NCBI GenBank assembly: GCA_033763635.1
Contig: JANRKG010000469.1
Coordinates: forward strand, 1-6,320
Length of the DNA: 6,320 bases
Direction of reading: 5' to 3'
DNA from: JANRKG01 sp033763635
GTDB lineage: Bacteria; Cyanobacteriota; Cyanobacteriia; GCF-001939115
The position numbers were made by a program, and so were the translations under genes. The notes beneath the pieces are model-generated. The model was not told the DNA's origin. It did not search any database and saw only the letters and a program-made list of their open reading frames with translations. Position 1 is the stretch's first letter. Every line of letters starts with the position of its first letter. This document shows positions 1-5,672 of the stretch, piece by piece.

Positions 1-663
1 CCCCCTTACCGCATTTTGATTGCAGAAGATGTGCCTGAAAATCGGCGCTTGTTAACCACCCTGCTGGAGTCGATCGGGTTTGAAGTAAAAGCCGTTGAAA
101 ATGGGGCGGATGCGATCACCCAAGGGCAAACCTGGCACCCAGACTTAATCTTTATGGATATTCAAATGCCCATTATGGATGGCTATCAGGCAACCCAGCA
201 GATTCGCCTGGAGGAAAGCCATCTTCGCAACCAGCAATCGGGGCGAGAGAGCCACCCGCCCACCCCGACGAAAATCATTGCACTGACGGCCTATGCGTTT
301 GATGACGATCGCCTCACCAGTCTGGATGCGGGCTGTGATGACTACATCTCCAAGCCCTTTACAGAAGCGAATCTCCTCGATAAAGTTGCCCGTCACTTGG
401 GGGTACACTATTCCTACGGCGAAAAAGCACCATCCAAGCCTACTTCAGGGTTGAAGAAACTCACCCCTCAGGATTTAACAACCATGCCTCAAGCCTGGAT
501 CGTCCAGGTTCACAATGCAGCCCTGGACTTAAATGATGGCAGACTCCTGCAATTGATCGCCCAGATTCCTCCAGAACAACAATCCCTCATCGATGCTCTC
601 AAGCTTCTGGTAGATAATTTCCAACTGGAGTCGATCGCAACCCTTACCGCATCCGGAACGTAA
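1..663 (+). CDS. C-terminal part of a receiver-domain protein, probably a hybrid histidine kinase (5' end outside window)
   Basis: The frame is open from base 1 (PPYRILIAEDVPENRRLL), so the gene starts upstream. A TTG at 16 lies inside the first receiver beta strand and is not a credible start. Visible residues (window numbering) are a complete CheY-like receiver: acidic pair E9-D10, phospho-acceptor D53 in FMDIQMPIMDGY, T96 in IIALTAYAF and K118 in YISKPF. The loop between helix 3 and strand 4 carries a Ser/Pro-rich insertion of about 20 residues (70-91), a look I associate with receivers at the end of cyanobacterial hybrid kinases. About 90 residues follow, with helices around LTPQDLTTMPQAWIVQVHNA and IPPEQQSLIDALKLLVDNF. 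This tail resembles the region after the receiver in such kinases, but no clear HPt phospho-histidine motif is seen. The kinase core is not visible, so 'hybrid kinase' is inference; 'receiver domain' is certain. Its stop is 4 nt before the next gene, pointing to one operon and probably one pathway. Confidence 0.9.
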   Translation, partial: PPYRILIAEDVPENRRLLTTLLESIGFEVKAVENGADAITQGQTWHPDLIFMDIQMPIMDGYQATQQIRLEESHLRNQQSGRESHPPTPTKIIALTAYAFDDDRLTSLDAGCDDYISKPFTEANLLDKVARHLGVHYSYGEKAPSKPTSGLKKLTPQDLTTMPQAWIVQVHNAALDLNDGRLLQLIAQIPPEQQSLIDALKLLVDNFQLESIATLTASGT

Positions 664-667
664 GATC

Positions 668-1660
668 ATGGCTACCCTACTGAAACCTCCCACTGAAACT
701 ACGATTTTGGTAGTGGATGATACTCCAGACAACCTGCGGCTATTATCCAAAATGTTAGAGTCTCAGGGGTATGGGGTGCGTAAATCACTAAATGGCAAAA
801 TGGCCCTTCAGGGAGTTCAGAGAGATCCCCCCGATCTCATCTTGCTGGACATTACCATGCCAGATATGAACGGCTACGAAGTTTGCCAGCACCTCAAATC
901 TGCGGAATCGACGGCTGAAATTCCCATTATCTTTATCAGTGCCCTGGATCAAATCAATGATAAGGTTCGGGCCTTTGAGATGGGAGGGCAGGATTACATC
1001 ACGAAGCCCTTTCAAGAGTTAGAGGTGCTGATGCGAGTCAAAAACCAACTTTTGATCCAGCAGCAACGCCAAAAGCTGATCGAGCAAAACCATCGCCTGG
1101 AACAGGAAGTTCAGGAACGGTTAAAGGCCGAGGCCGAAGTGCGGCAGTTGTCGCTGCGGGATGAATTGACAGGGCTATACAACCGCCGAGGTTTCTTTTT
1201 ATTGGCGGAACAACAACTGAAAATCGCCCGACGAACCCAAACCCCCTGTAGCCTCTGGTTTGGTGACCTGGATGGATTGAAGTTGGTGAATGATACCCTG
1301 GGCCATGACTGGGGCGATCGGCTGTTAGTGGATGCCGCTCAGGTTTTGCAGCAGGTCTTTCGAGATTCGGATATCCTGGCCCGATACGGTGGGGATGAGT
1401 TTGTGGCCTTCATTCTGGGGTGTACGAACAATCTGGATGAACTACAGAAGCGGTTTCATGCTACCGTCGATCGCTTCAATCAAAACCAGCAATACCCCTA
1501 CCAACTCTCGGTCAGCATGGGGATGAATCCTTGTGCTTTGAATAACAATTTTTCCCTGGAACAATTGGTAGTCCAGGCTGACAAATTAATGTATGAACAT
1601 AAACGGACGAAACTGCGGATCAATCAATGTTTGATTGAGAACCGAGATGAGTATCAGTAA
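668..1660 (+). CDS. Response regulator with receiver and GGDEF domains (diguanylate cyclase, PleD-like order)
   Basis: This 330-aa cytoplasmic protein is predicted to make cyclic di-GMP from two GTP under control of its receiver. Receiver domain, residues about 11-128: acidic D17-D18, phospho-acceptor D61 (LLDITMPDMNGYE), S91 and K113 (YITKPF). A Gln/Glu/Arg-rich coiled-coil linker spans about 129-160. The GGDEF domain, about 161-325, starts RDELTGLYNRRGF and keeps D200, K205, N208, H213 and D217 in the nucleotide/metal segment. It has the intact active loop GGDEF at 241-245 and ADKLMYEHKR at 304-313. The product-inhibition I-site RxxD is present as R232-D235, five residues before GGDEF. All key residues look intact, so activity is expected, probably with feedback inhibition. 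The ATG at 668 is 4 nt after the preceding stop, with GGAA at 655-658 as a modest ribosome binding site, which suggests translational coupling. There is no EAL or HD-GYP domain. The signal that drives phosphorylation cannot be deduced. Confidence 0.95.
   Translation: MATLLKPPTETTILVVDDTPDNLRLLSKMLESQGYGVRKSLNGKMALQGVQRDPPDLILLDITMPDMNGYEVCQHLKSAESTAEIPIIFISALDQINDKVRAFEMGGQDYITKPFQELEVLMRVKNQLLIQQQRQKLIEQNHRLEQEVQERLKAEAEVRQLSLRDELTGLYNRRGFFLLAEQQLKIARRTQTPCSLWFGDLDGLKLVNDTLGHDWGDRLLVDAAQVLQQVFRDSDILARYGGDEFVAFILGCTNNLDELQKRFHATVDRFNQNQQYPYQLSVSMGMNPCALNNNFSLEQLVVQADKLMYEHKRTKLRINQCLIENRDEYQ
1620..1638. repeat. Perfect 8-bp inverted repeat inside the end of the diguanylate cyclase gene
   Basis: TCAATCAA (1620-1627), a 3-nt TGT loop and TTGATTGA (1631-1638) form a perfect inverted repeat about 22 nt before the stop codon. 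It encodes part of the variable C-terminal tail (NQCLIE), so the protein sequence does not obviously force it. It may be chance or a weak mRNA 3'-end structure. Confidence 0.5.
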
Positions 1661-1673
1661 AGACTGATCAACG

Positions 1674-1721
1674 AGCATCTTTGCCAGAGATACTGCCCTT
1701 GCAAAGAGGGGATGCTTTCTT
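1674..1721. terminator. Candidate terminator hairpin between convergent genes
   Basis: AGCATC (1674-1679) pairs with GATGCT (1711-1716), and TTTGC (1680-1684) pairs with GCAAA (1701-1705). A 5-nt bulge (GAGGG, 1706-1710) interrupts the right arm and the loop is about 16 nt. A short T-rich run (TTTCTT) follows on the plus strand. It sits just where the diguanylate cyclase transcript should end. The bulge and short T-run make it a weak candidate. Confidence 0.4.
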
Positions 1722-1731
1722 GGAATGCTCC

Positions 1732-2076
1732 TTAAGAGGAGGGGGAAACGGTACTGGCTTGAGTGGCAGCGGATTTGAAGTCTGTTTGATCCGTGTAGAA
1801 CTCAAAGGTTTGGTCGAGTCCGGTTAATTCAAAGACCATGCGAACCTTGGGGCCAACGGAGCAGAAAGCAAATTGCCCATCCACCGATCGCACCTCTTGA
1901 AAAGCAACCACCAGGGCACCTAAGCCGGAACTATCCATCAGGGTGACATCCTGAAAGTCGATCAAAAATCTTCTCAGTCCCTTGCGAACATTCTCACTCA
2001 CTTCCCGATGCAGTTGTTTTCCCTGGATGCTATCCAGCAAACCCGCAGGTTGAAGAATTTTGATATCGGACTCCAT
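1732..2076 (-). CDS. Stand-alone STAS-domain protein (anti-sigma factor antagonist-like)
   Basis: This 114-aa protein is one STAS domain, the fold of SpoIIAA/RsbV anti-sigma antagonists. Such proteins bind a serine kinase/anti-sigma factor or another partner and are switched off by serine phosphorylation. The N-terminal strand (IKILQPAGLLDS) is followed by FLIDFQDVTLMDSSGLGALV, carrying the D48-S49-S50-G51-L52-G53 signature; one of the two serines corresponds to the phosphorylated serine of the family. VRMVFELTGLDQTFEFY is the usual last helix and strand. The final 16 or so residues are a Ser/Thr/Ala-rich tail outside the domain. The ATG at 2076 is preceded by AGAAGAGG about 7 nt upstream, a good ribosome binding site. 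It converges on the diguanylate cyclase gene. No kinase or PP2C phosphatase partner lies in the window, so the pathway is unknown. A role in sigma-factor control is possible but not shown. Confidence 0.92.
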   Translation of the reverse strand: MESDIKILQPAGLLDSIQGKQLHREVSENVRKGLRRFLIDFQDVTLMDSSGLGALVVAFQEVRSVDGQFAFCSVGPKVRMVFELTGLDQTFEFYTDQTDFKSAATQASTVSPSS

Positions 2077-2137
2077 GAGGCAACCTCTTCTTTCGTAAGT
2101 TCAACACGCACCTGGCCGGAAGCCTGAATACTTAGCT

Positions 2138-2146
2138 ATCATAATA
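2138..2146 (-). promoter_or_regulatory. Candidate -10 region for the STAS gene
   Basis: Read on the minus strand, TATTAT (2146-2141) and the overlapping TATGAT (2143-2138) are both good -10 hexamers about 65 nt before the STAS start codon. No strong -35 hexamer lies at 17 nt; that position is taken by the inverted repeat at 2156-2170. This is a prediction from consensus only. Confidence 0.35.
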
Positions 2147-2155
2147 TGCCCCCTG

Positions 2156-2170
2156 AGGTACGAAGTACCT
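2156..2170. promoter_or_regulatory. Operator-like inverted repeat AGGTAC-gaa-GTACCT
   Basis: A perfect 6-bp inverted repeat with a 3-nt spacer lies upstream of the STAS gene, over the expected -35 position of its candidate promoter. Such a position suits a repressor site. It resembles the cyanobacterial LexA box, but the two GTAC halves are 3 nt apart where that consensus needs 4. The binding protein is unknown; the divergent PadR regulator is one candidate by position only. Confidence 0.4.
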
Positions 2171-2386
2171 GCCCATTCATCTCCTTACAAAGAAGAATTC
2201 GAAAAAGCTGGAAATTCACGGAAGGACTCTTAACACTTTACAAAAACTTCAAGATTCTCAGGGGGACTCCGGGCGATCGAGTGCTGTAAAGAACAAGCTT
2301 CACCCTCAAGCGATCGATTCTCTGGAAATCAGATAAACCCCGGATGGGCGAGAATAAAGTACCAAACGATTGTCAAAGTTCCATTC

Positions 2387-2692
2387 ATGGATGGTCGAGA
2401 GTTTTACTCCAGCTTAATTCGGCTCCATATTCTGCACCATGCTGTGCAGGAACCCATCTTTGGCCTGGGTATTATTGAGGAACTGGCTCGTCATGGATAC
2501 AAACTCAGTGCCGGAACACTTTATCCCATGTTGCATGACATGGAGCGAAAGGGCTATCTGTCTTCGGTGGAAGAGCGATCGGGAGGGCAATTCCGCAAGT
2601 TTTACCGAGCCACCCCTTTAGGCAAAGCCATTTTGGAAGAAACGAAAGAAAAAGTGAAAGAACTCTTTGGAGAACTGTTTGAAGCCGAGTAG
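2387..2692 (+). CDS. Short PadR-family transcriptional regulator
   Basis: This 101-aa protein has the PadR winged-helix fold. The N-terminal helix is SSLIRLHILHHAVQ, then FGLGIIEELARHGYKLSAGTLYPMLHDMERKGYL (about 25-58), which includes the family signature S-x-GTLYP-x-L and the recognition helix. The wing follows with RSGGQFRKFYRATPLGKAIL (64-83). A single charged C-terminal helix (EETKEKVKELFGELFEAE) would form the dimer interface; its shortness puts the protein with the small PadR type rather than the roughly 180-aa type. PadR proteins usually repress themselves or a neighbouring transporter or detoxification gene in response to a small molecule. Relatives of this short type can sit beside chromate transporters, from memory; none is present here. 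The ATG at 2387 gives the expected N-terminus but lacks a visible Shine-Dalgarno, so initiation may be weak or leaderless. The ligand and targets are unknown. Confidence 0.9.
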   Translation: MDGREFYSSLIRLHILHHAVQEPIFGLGIIEELARHGYKLSAGTLYPMLHDMERKGYLSSVEERSGGQFRKFYRATPLGKAILEETKEKVKELFGELFEAE

Positions 2693-2716
2693 CCCGTCCC
2701 AATGGGTTTGTCCCAA

Positions 2717-4054
2717 TTAGGTTCCAGACGAATGGGCAGACAGGTTTTGCATGACCCATCGCCAAACGAGACCCACACCGATCAGCCCCAAACCTACAAG
2801 CCAAATCTTTTGCTCAACCCAAAAGGCCAGAAAGAGACAGGCTCCCAGCCCGACCCACGCGGTCCAACGAGGATACAGTCGATCGGGCGCAGGGATCTGG
2901 AGGGCCGCCAGGTTGTTCAGTACGTAATAAACCAGGACGGAGAACGCACTAAAAGACCAGGTGGTTCGCACATCCCCAATCAGGACGATCGCAGCGATCG
3001 CCACTCCCATGACCATGACTGCCACATCGGGCGTTGTGGCTGACGGATTCAGCCGCGCCACGATTCCCGGCATATCACGACGGCGACCCATCGCCAGCAG
3101 GACACGAGACAACCCCAAAATCAGATTGAGCAAAACTCCCAGCGTCGCCGTAACCGCCCCCACTGCCAGGATGACAGAACTCCCTGGTACTGGGAAATTA
3201 CGCGCCGCAACTTCTAAGGGAGCCACCTCCTGACGAGTCACTGTGCCCAAGGTATCCGCGCCAACTGCACCAATCCCAACCATTGCGACTGCAATATAGA
3301 GCAACAGAGTGATTACAAGCGTCGTCATAATCGCCTTTGGAATGGTGCGTTGGGGTTCGCGGACCTCTTCCCCCATCGTTGCAATTCGTCCATAGCCTGT
3401 AAAAGCGACAAACATCAGAGCCGTCGCATGAAACACAGAAGCGATCGCAGCCTGGGTCCCTGCTCCGGTTCCCGGTTGGAAGAAGGGCGTAAAGTTCATC
3501 GCACTGTTGGAAATGGCAAGGGGCAACCCCGCCAGGATAAAAAAGCCCAGGGAAAAGAGGGTCACGGACACAATGCCTATATTGACCAGGTTGGACCGCT
3601 TGATGCCTGTCAGAACCAGGATTGTGAGCATTGCAACCGCCCCGACTGCAATGGGAATCAGCCCTGAACGATCAAACCAACCTGTGACATTTAATAAATA
3701 CCCGGCAAAGCCCAGGGCAGCAGTTGCAGCAGAGGCAGATTTAGCAATCAGGAACATCCAACCTGCCGTAAACCCTAGCCAGGGATTGAGATAACGGTAG
3801 CCATATTCGTAAGCTCCCCCGCTGACCGGGTGATTGGTGGCGAGTTGGGCACTATTCAAGGCATTACAGGCGGCAACCACTGCACCCAGGGCAACCGCAA
3901 TGACCATCGCAGGGCCAGCAATTCCAGCCGCTAACCCAATGCTGACAAAAACCCCCGTACCCACAATGGAGCCTAATCCCAGAGCGATCGCCCCCGGAAT
4001 TCCTAATTGCCGCTTGAGAGATTGGGAAGGTTGGGACTCTGCTTTGGAAGACAT
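2717..4054 (-). CDS. APC-superfamily amino acid/polyamine permease
   Basis: This 445-aa, very hydrophobic protein has about 12 predicted membrane helices and is expected in the cytoplasmic membrane as a secondary transporter for amino acids or related amines. The first helix carries the unwound substrate-binding motif GLGSIVGTGVF (26-36). The family signature after helix 2 is PVSGGAYEYGYRYL (76-89). Helix 6 and its following loop hold FVAFTGYGRIATMGEE and P234/P239 (about 215-240), the classical APC hallmark. A lysine (K152, GIKRSNLVN) starts helix 5. Length and order match the AA_permease_2 type; the substrate cannot be told. The ATG at 4054 is preferred because GAGGG lies 8 nt upstream; a TTG at 4069 would add five residues (MREWS) across that site. 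The gene contains three perfect GCGATCGC sites, so it looks native to a cyanobacterial genome. It is convergent with the PadR gene, with 24 nt between them and no clear terminator there. Confidence 0.93.
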   Translation of the reverse strand: MSSKAESQPSQSLKRQLGIPGAIALGLGSIVGTGVFVSIGLAAGIAGPAMVIAVALGAVVAACNALNSAQLATNHPVSGGAYEYGYRYLNPWLGFTAGWMFLIAKSASAATAALGFAGYLLNVTGWFDRSGLIPIAVGAVAMLTILVLTGIKRSNLVNIGIVSVTLFSLGFFILAGLPLAISNSAMNFTPFFQPGTGAGTQAAIASVFHATALMFVAFTGYGRIATMGEEVREPQRTIPKAIMTTLVITLLLYIAVAMVGIGAVGADTLGTVTRQEVAPLEVAARNFPVPGSSVILAVGAVTATLGVLLNLILGLSRVLLAMGRRRDMPGIVARLNPSATTPDVAVMVMGVAIAAIVLIGDVRTTWSFSAFSVLVYYVLNNLAALQIPAPDRLYPRWTAWVGLGACLFLAFWVEQKIWLVGLGLIGVGLVWRWVMQNLSAHSSGT

Positions 4055-4187
4055 GGACCATTCCCTCAAAATGAGTGCATCTAAATTTGCTTCTGGAGTT
4101 TCTTCTGCAATTGAGGTTGCTGTAGCTTGCCCAATTGATCAGCCGTGTTTAAGCTCAATGACTTGACTAAATTGACAACGCAACTGG

Positions 4188-4196
4188 ATTGTAACA
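4188..4196 (-). promoter_or_regulatory. Candidate extended -10 promoter for the permease gene
   Basis: Read on the minus strand, TGTTACAAT contains a near-consensus -10 (TACAAT, 4193-4188) with an upstream TGn extension, about 135 nt before the permease ATG. No good -35 is present, which fits an extended -10 promoter or one needing an activator. Consensus-based prediction only. Confidence 0.35.
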
Positions 4197-4224
4197 GAGA
4201 TACAGGGAGGTGTATAGACTTTCG

Positions 4225-4241
4225 TTATCGAAAATCGATAA
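4225..4241. promoter_or_regulatory. Operator-like inverted repeat TTATCGA-aaa-TCGATAA
   Basis: A perfect 7-bp inverted repeat with a 3-nt spacer lies about 40 nt upstream of the candidate permease -10, at the place expected for an activator or cooperative repressor. No poly-T run follows on either strand, so it does not look like a terminator. The binding protein is unknown. Confidence 0.4.
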
Positions 4242-4336
4242 GCTTGATCGATCGCCTTTTCTCTCCCAGATGAAGATGATCAGCAGCGGATTAAAAAACG
4301 GATGAAACCTTCCTCAACCCAATCTACTTCTGACAA

Positions 4337-4354
4337 ACCCAAAGCTTTTTGGGT
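4337..4354. other. Small hairpin upstream of the DsbA-like gene
   Basis: ACCCAAA (4337-4343), loop GCTT and TTTGGGT (4348-4354) form a perfect 7-bp stem. On the plus strand it is followed by a pyrimidine tract, 4358-4374, rather than pure T. It could be a weak terminator for readthrough RNA, a 5' UTR structure, or chance. Confidence 0.35.
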
Positions 4355-4443
4355 GAATCTCTTCTCTTTCTTTTGTGGGCATTAAGCTAGGGGTAAAGTC
4401 CCTAATCAGGACAGCATATTCGGCAATTGAAGGCAAATGAGAC

Positions 4444-5196
4444 ATGATAAAAAAGCTGTGGCAATTGATTGTGACGATCGTTCTCTGCGGGAGTTTCTGG
4501 GGATTGGGTTTCGCTCCCGTCTGGGCAACCGTGAGTCCTGATCTGGAGAGAAACATTTTAGAAGTGATTCAAAAGCATCCAGATGCAAGTATTCAATCAG
4601 TATCGGCTTACCAACGCCAGCAACAGGAGCAGCAAGCCCAGGCGCGGGAAAAAGTGCTCGCCCAGGTCAAGCAACAACTGCCCCAGGTCATTGGGATGTC
4701 TCCTGTACTGGGCGATCGGAATGCGTCTGTCACCGTGATTGAGTTCGCTGATTTCGAGTGTACCTATTGCCGGAAAGTTCATCCGGACTTGAAATCGCTG
4801 CATCAGCGTTATCCTCAAGTGGCCTTTGTCTTTAAGCATTTGCCAATTACCAATCTTCATCCTGAAGCGATTCCTGCCGCGACTGCTACCTGGGCCGCTC
4901 AACAACAGGGTAAATTTTGGGAATTCCATGATGCTCTTTTTGAAACGAAACAACCGTTGGGCGAGGCAACCTATCGAACGATCGCCCAGCGACTCAAGCT
5001 CAATCTGGAGCAATTTGAGGGCGATCGGCAAAGTCCCCAGGCCCAGGAAGCCATTCGGCAAGATATGTTCTGGAGTGAAACCCTCAGAATTGAAGGAACT
5101 CCCTTTTTCTTGATCGCTACTCCTGAGCGGGTTGAGGCCGTTTCAGGTGCAGATATGCGATTCATTGAGACGGTGGTAAGTCGGGCGATCGGTTGA
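4444..5196 (+). CDS. Exported DsbA-like thiol-disulfide oxidoreductase (thioredoxin fold)
   Basis: This 250-aa protein is predicted to form, break or shuffle disulfides in periplasmic or lumenal proteins. Residues 1-28 are a Sec-type signal peptide: KK near the start, a hydrophobic core and APVWA before the likely cleavage after A28. A Gln-rich, probably helical segment (about 33-82) precedes the catalytic domain, as in many DsbA/BdbD-type (COG1651) proteins. The domain opens with PVLGDRNASVTVIEFADFEC and has the redox pair C106-T-Y-C109, the CxxC active site. After the helical insertion (FWEFHDALFE) comes the cis-proline loop GTPFF (P220), then the last strand and helix. All core residues are present. 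The start ATG at 4444 follows GAAGG (4429-4433) with 10 nt spacing. Cyanobacteria often reoxidise such proteins through a VKOR-type membrane protein; none is in this window. A strong terminator follows, so it is probably monocistronic. Confidence 0.92.
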   Translation: MIKKLWQLIVTIVLCGSFWGLGFAPVWATVSPDLERNILEVIQKHPDASIQSVSAYQRQQQEQQAQAREKVLAQVKQQLPQVIGMSPVLGDRNASVTVIEFADFECTYCRKVHPDLKSLHQRYPQVAFVFKHLPITNLHPEAIPAATATWAAQQQGKFWEFHDALFETKQPLGEATYRTIAQRLKLNLEQFEGDRQSPQAQEAIRQDMFWSETLRIEGTPFFLIATPERVEAVSGADMRFIETVVSRAIG

Positions 5197-5220
5197 GTCC
5201 CACCCATTTATCACAAAATC

Positions 5221-5242
5221 ACTGCAAGATAACTGCAAGATA
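5221..5242. repeat. 11-bp tandem duplication
   Basis: ACTGCAAGATA occurs twice head to tail (5221-5231 and 5232-5242) without mismatch, just after the DsbA-like stop codon and before the terminator stem. It looks like a recent small slippage duplication. Confidence 0.75.
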
Positions 5243-5249
5243 AAAATAT

Positions 5250-5300
5250 TTCGACTCGCTCAACTTTTGGAGTTTATCGGTTGAGCCAGTCGAATTTTTT
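5250..5300 (+). terminator. Intrinsic terminator of the DsbA-like gene
   Basis: TTCGACT (5250-5256) pairs with AGTCGAA (5288-5294) and GCTCAA (5258-5263) pairs with TTGAGC (5281-5286), with one internal C-C mismatch (5257/5287) and an extra C-G pair at 5264/5280. The loop is about 15 nt. Six T residues follow (5295-5300). It lies 54 nt after the stop codon. This is the clearest terminator in the window. Confidence 0.85.
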
Positions 5301-5320
5301 AATACCAATTTTTTAATACC
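5293..5320. repeat. 14-bp tandem duplication containing the terminator T-tract
   Basis: AATTTTTTAATACC occurs twice head to tail (5293-5306 and 5307-5320) without mismatch. The first copy supplies the T-run of the terminator, so the duplication provides a second T-run just downstream. Confidence 0.75.
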
Positions 5321-5672
5321 AAAACGTTCACTATCAAATAATTTCAAAAAAGTTTTGGCCTTGTTATGAACTTTATTTCTGCTTTATTTTTCTGTCCCCT
5401 GATGATGAATTTTTCTTTTACTTTTGTCCCCAATTTTACTTTTACTTTATTTTTTCGATATGTTATGGACTATTCAGGTTCAGTTGTTTTACGTAATCTC
5501 GTTGCTCTTGCTGTCACCGATCGCGAACAAGATGTCAGCCTTCTAACTAAATCCTTCTTAGGGTAGATAAAAGTTGCTTGTAGGATTAAGCGATTATCTA
5601 TTTTAAGAATGAAAAGTTTTGATTTTCAGATTTTTCAGAAGTGCAAATACCAGTACCCAGCAGGGAGATGTG
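5321..5672. other. AT-rich intergenic stretch
   Basis: About 350 nt of AT-rich sequence between the terminator and the glycosyltransferase-like gene. It includes a T-rich, pyrimidine-biased part (about 5370-5460) with repeated TTTTACTTT-like units. A weak promoter pair for the next gene could be TTGCTT (5574-5579) and TCTATT (5597-5602). Apart from the doubtful small ORF listed separately, nothing else is recognised. Confidence 0.6.
5366..5566 (+). CDS. Doubtful 66-aa ORF, possible gene remnant
   Basis: The ORF begins with a Phe-rich, low-complexity half (FSFTFVPNFTFTLFF) that simply follows from the T-rich DNA. From M34 (5465) the sequence becomes ordinary: MDYSGSVVLRNLVALAV then TDREQDVSLLTKSFLG. 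No ribosome binding site stands before either ATG, and I recognise no family. The second half might be a decayed piece of an older gene, as its composition is more gene-like than its surroundings. It is at least as likely to be non-coding. Confidence 0.15.
   Translation: MNFISALFFCPLMMNFSFTFVPNFTFTLFFRYVMDYSGSVVLRNLVALAVTDREQDVSLLTKSFLG

Larger units (their letters stand above)
2077..2386. other. Divergent intergenic region between the STAS and PadR genes
   Basis: This 310-nt stretch should contain promoters for both flanking genes. The STAS-proximal side holds the -10 candidates and inverted repeat listed separately. The PadR-proximal side contains two HIP1-like sites (around 2272 and 2310) but no convincing promoter. 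No ORF of note, RNA gene or PadR-type ATGT-N8-ACAT operator was found by eye. Confidence 0.6.
4055..4443. other. Divergent intergenic region between the permease and DsbA-like genes
   Basis: A 389-nt spacer that should hold both promoters. It contains the candidate -10, the inverted repeat and the hairpin listed separately. No clear sigma-70 type promoter for the DsbA-like gene is visible, and no conserved small ORF or RNA gene is recognised. Confidence 0.6.

Noticed and set aside
2156..2170. Cyanobacterial LexA (SOS) box
   Set aside because: The consensus RGTACNNNDGTWCB needs 4 nt between the GTAC-like halves; here there are 3, so the spacing is wrong.
2961..3794. Several plus-strand frames of 90-110 codons opposite the permease
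   Set aside because: Their translations are Arg/Pro/Thr-rich without any family motif, and they lie wholly antisense to a gene with clear APC signatures.
4052..4069. TTG at 4069 as the permease start
   Set aside because: The ATG at 4054 has GAGGG 8 nt upstream; the TTG start would bury that site in coding sequence and has no better site of its own.
4172..4200. Plus-strand promoter at TTGACA (4172-4177)
   Set aside because: The -35 is perfect, but no -10 hexamer lies 16-18 nt downstream and the next plus-strand gene starts about 250 nt away.
4444..4530. Lipoprotein signal in the DsbA-like protein (C15 in IVLCGS)
   Set aside because: The residue before the cysteine is Leu rather than Gly/Ala/Ser, and a good signal peptidase I site follows at APVWA.
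4597..5113. Alternative frames of 95-154 codons on both strands over the DsbA-like gene
   Set aside because: They overlap a complete gene with signal peptide, CxxC and cis-proline, and have no recognisable motif.
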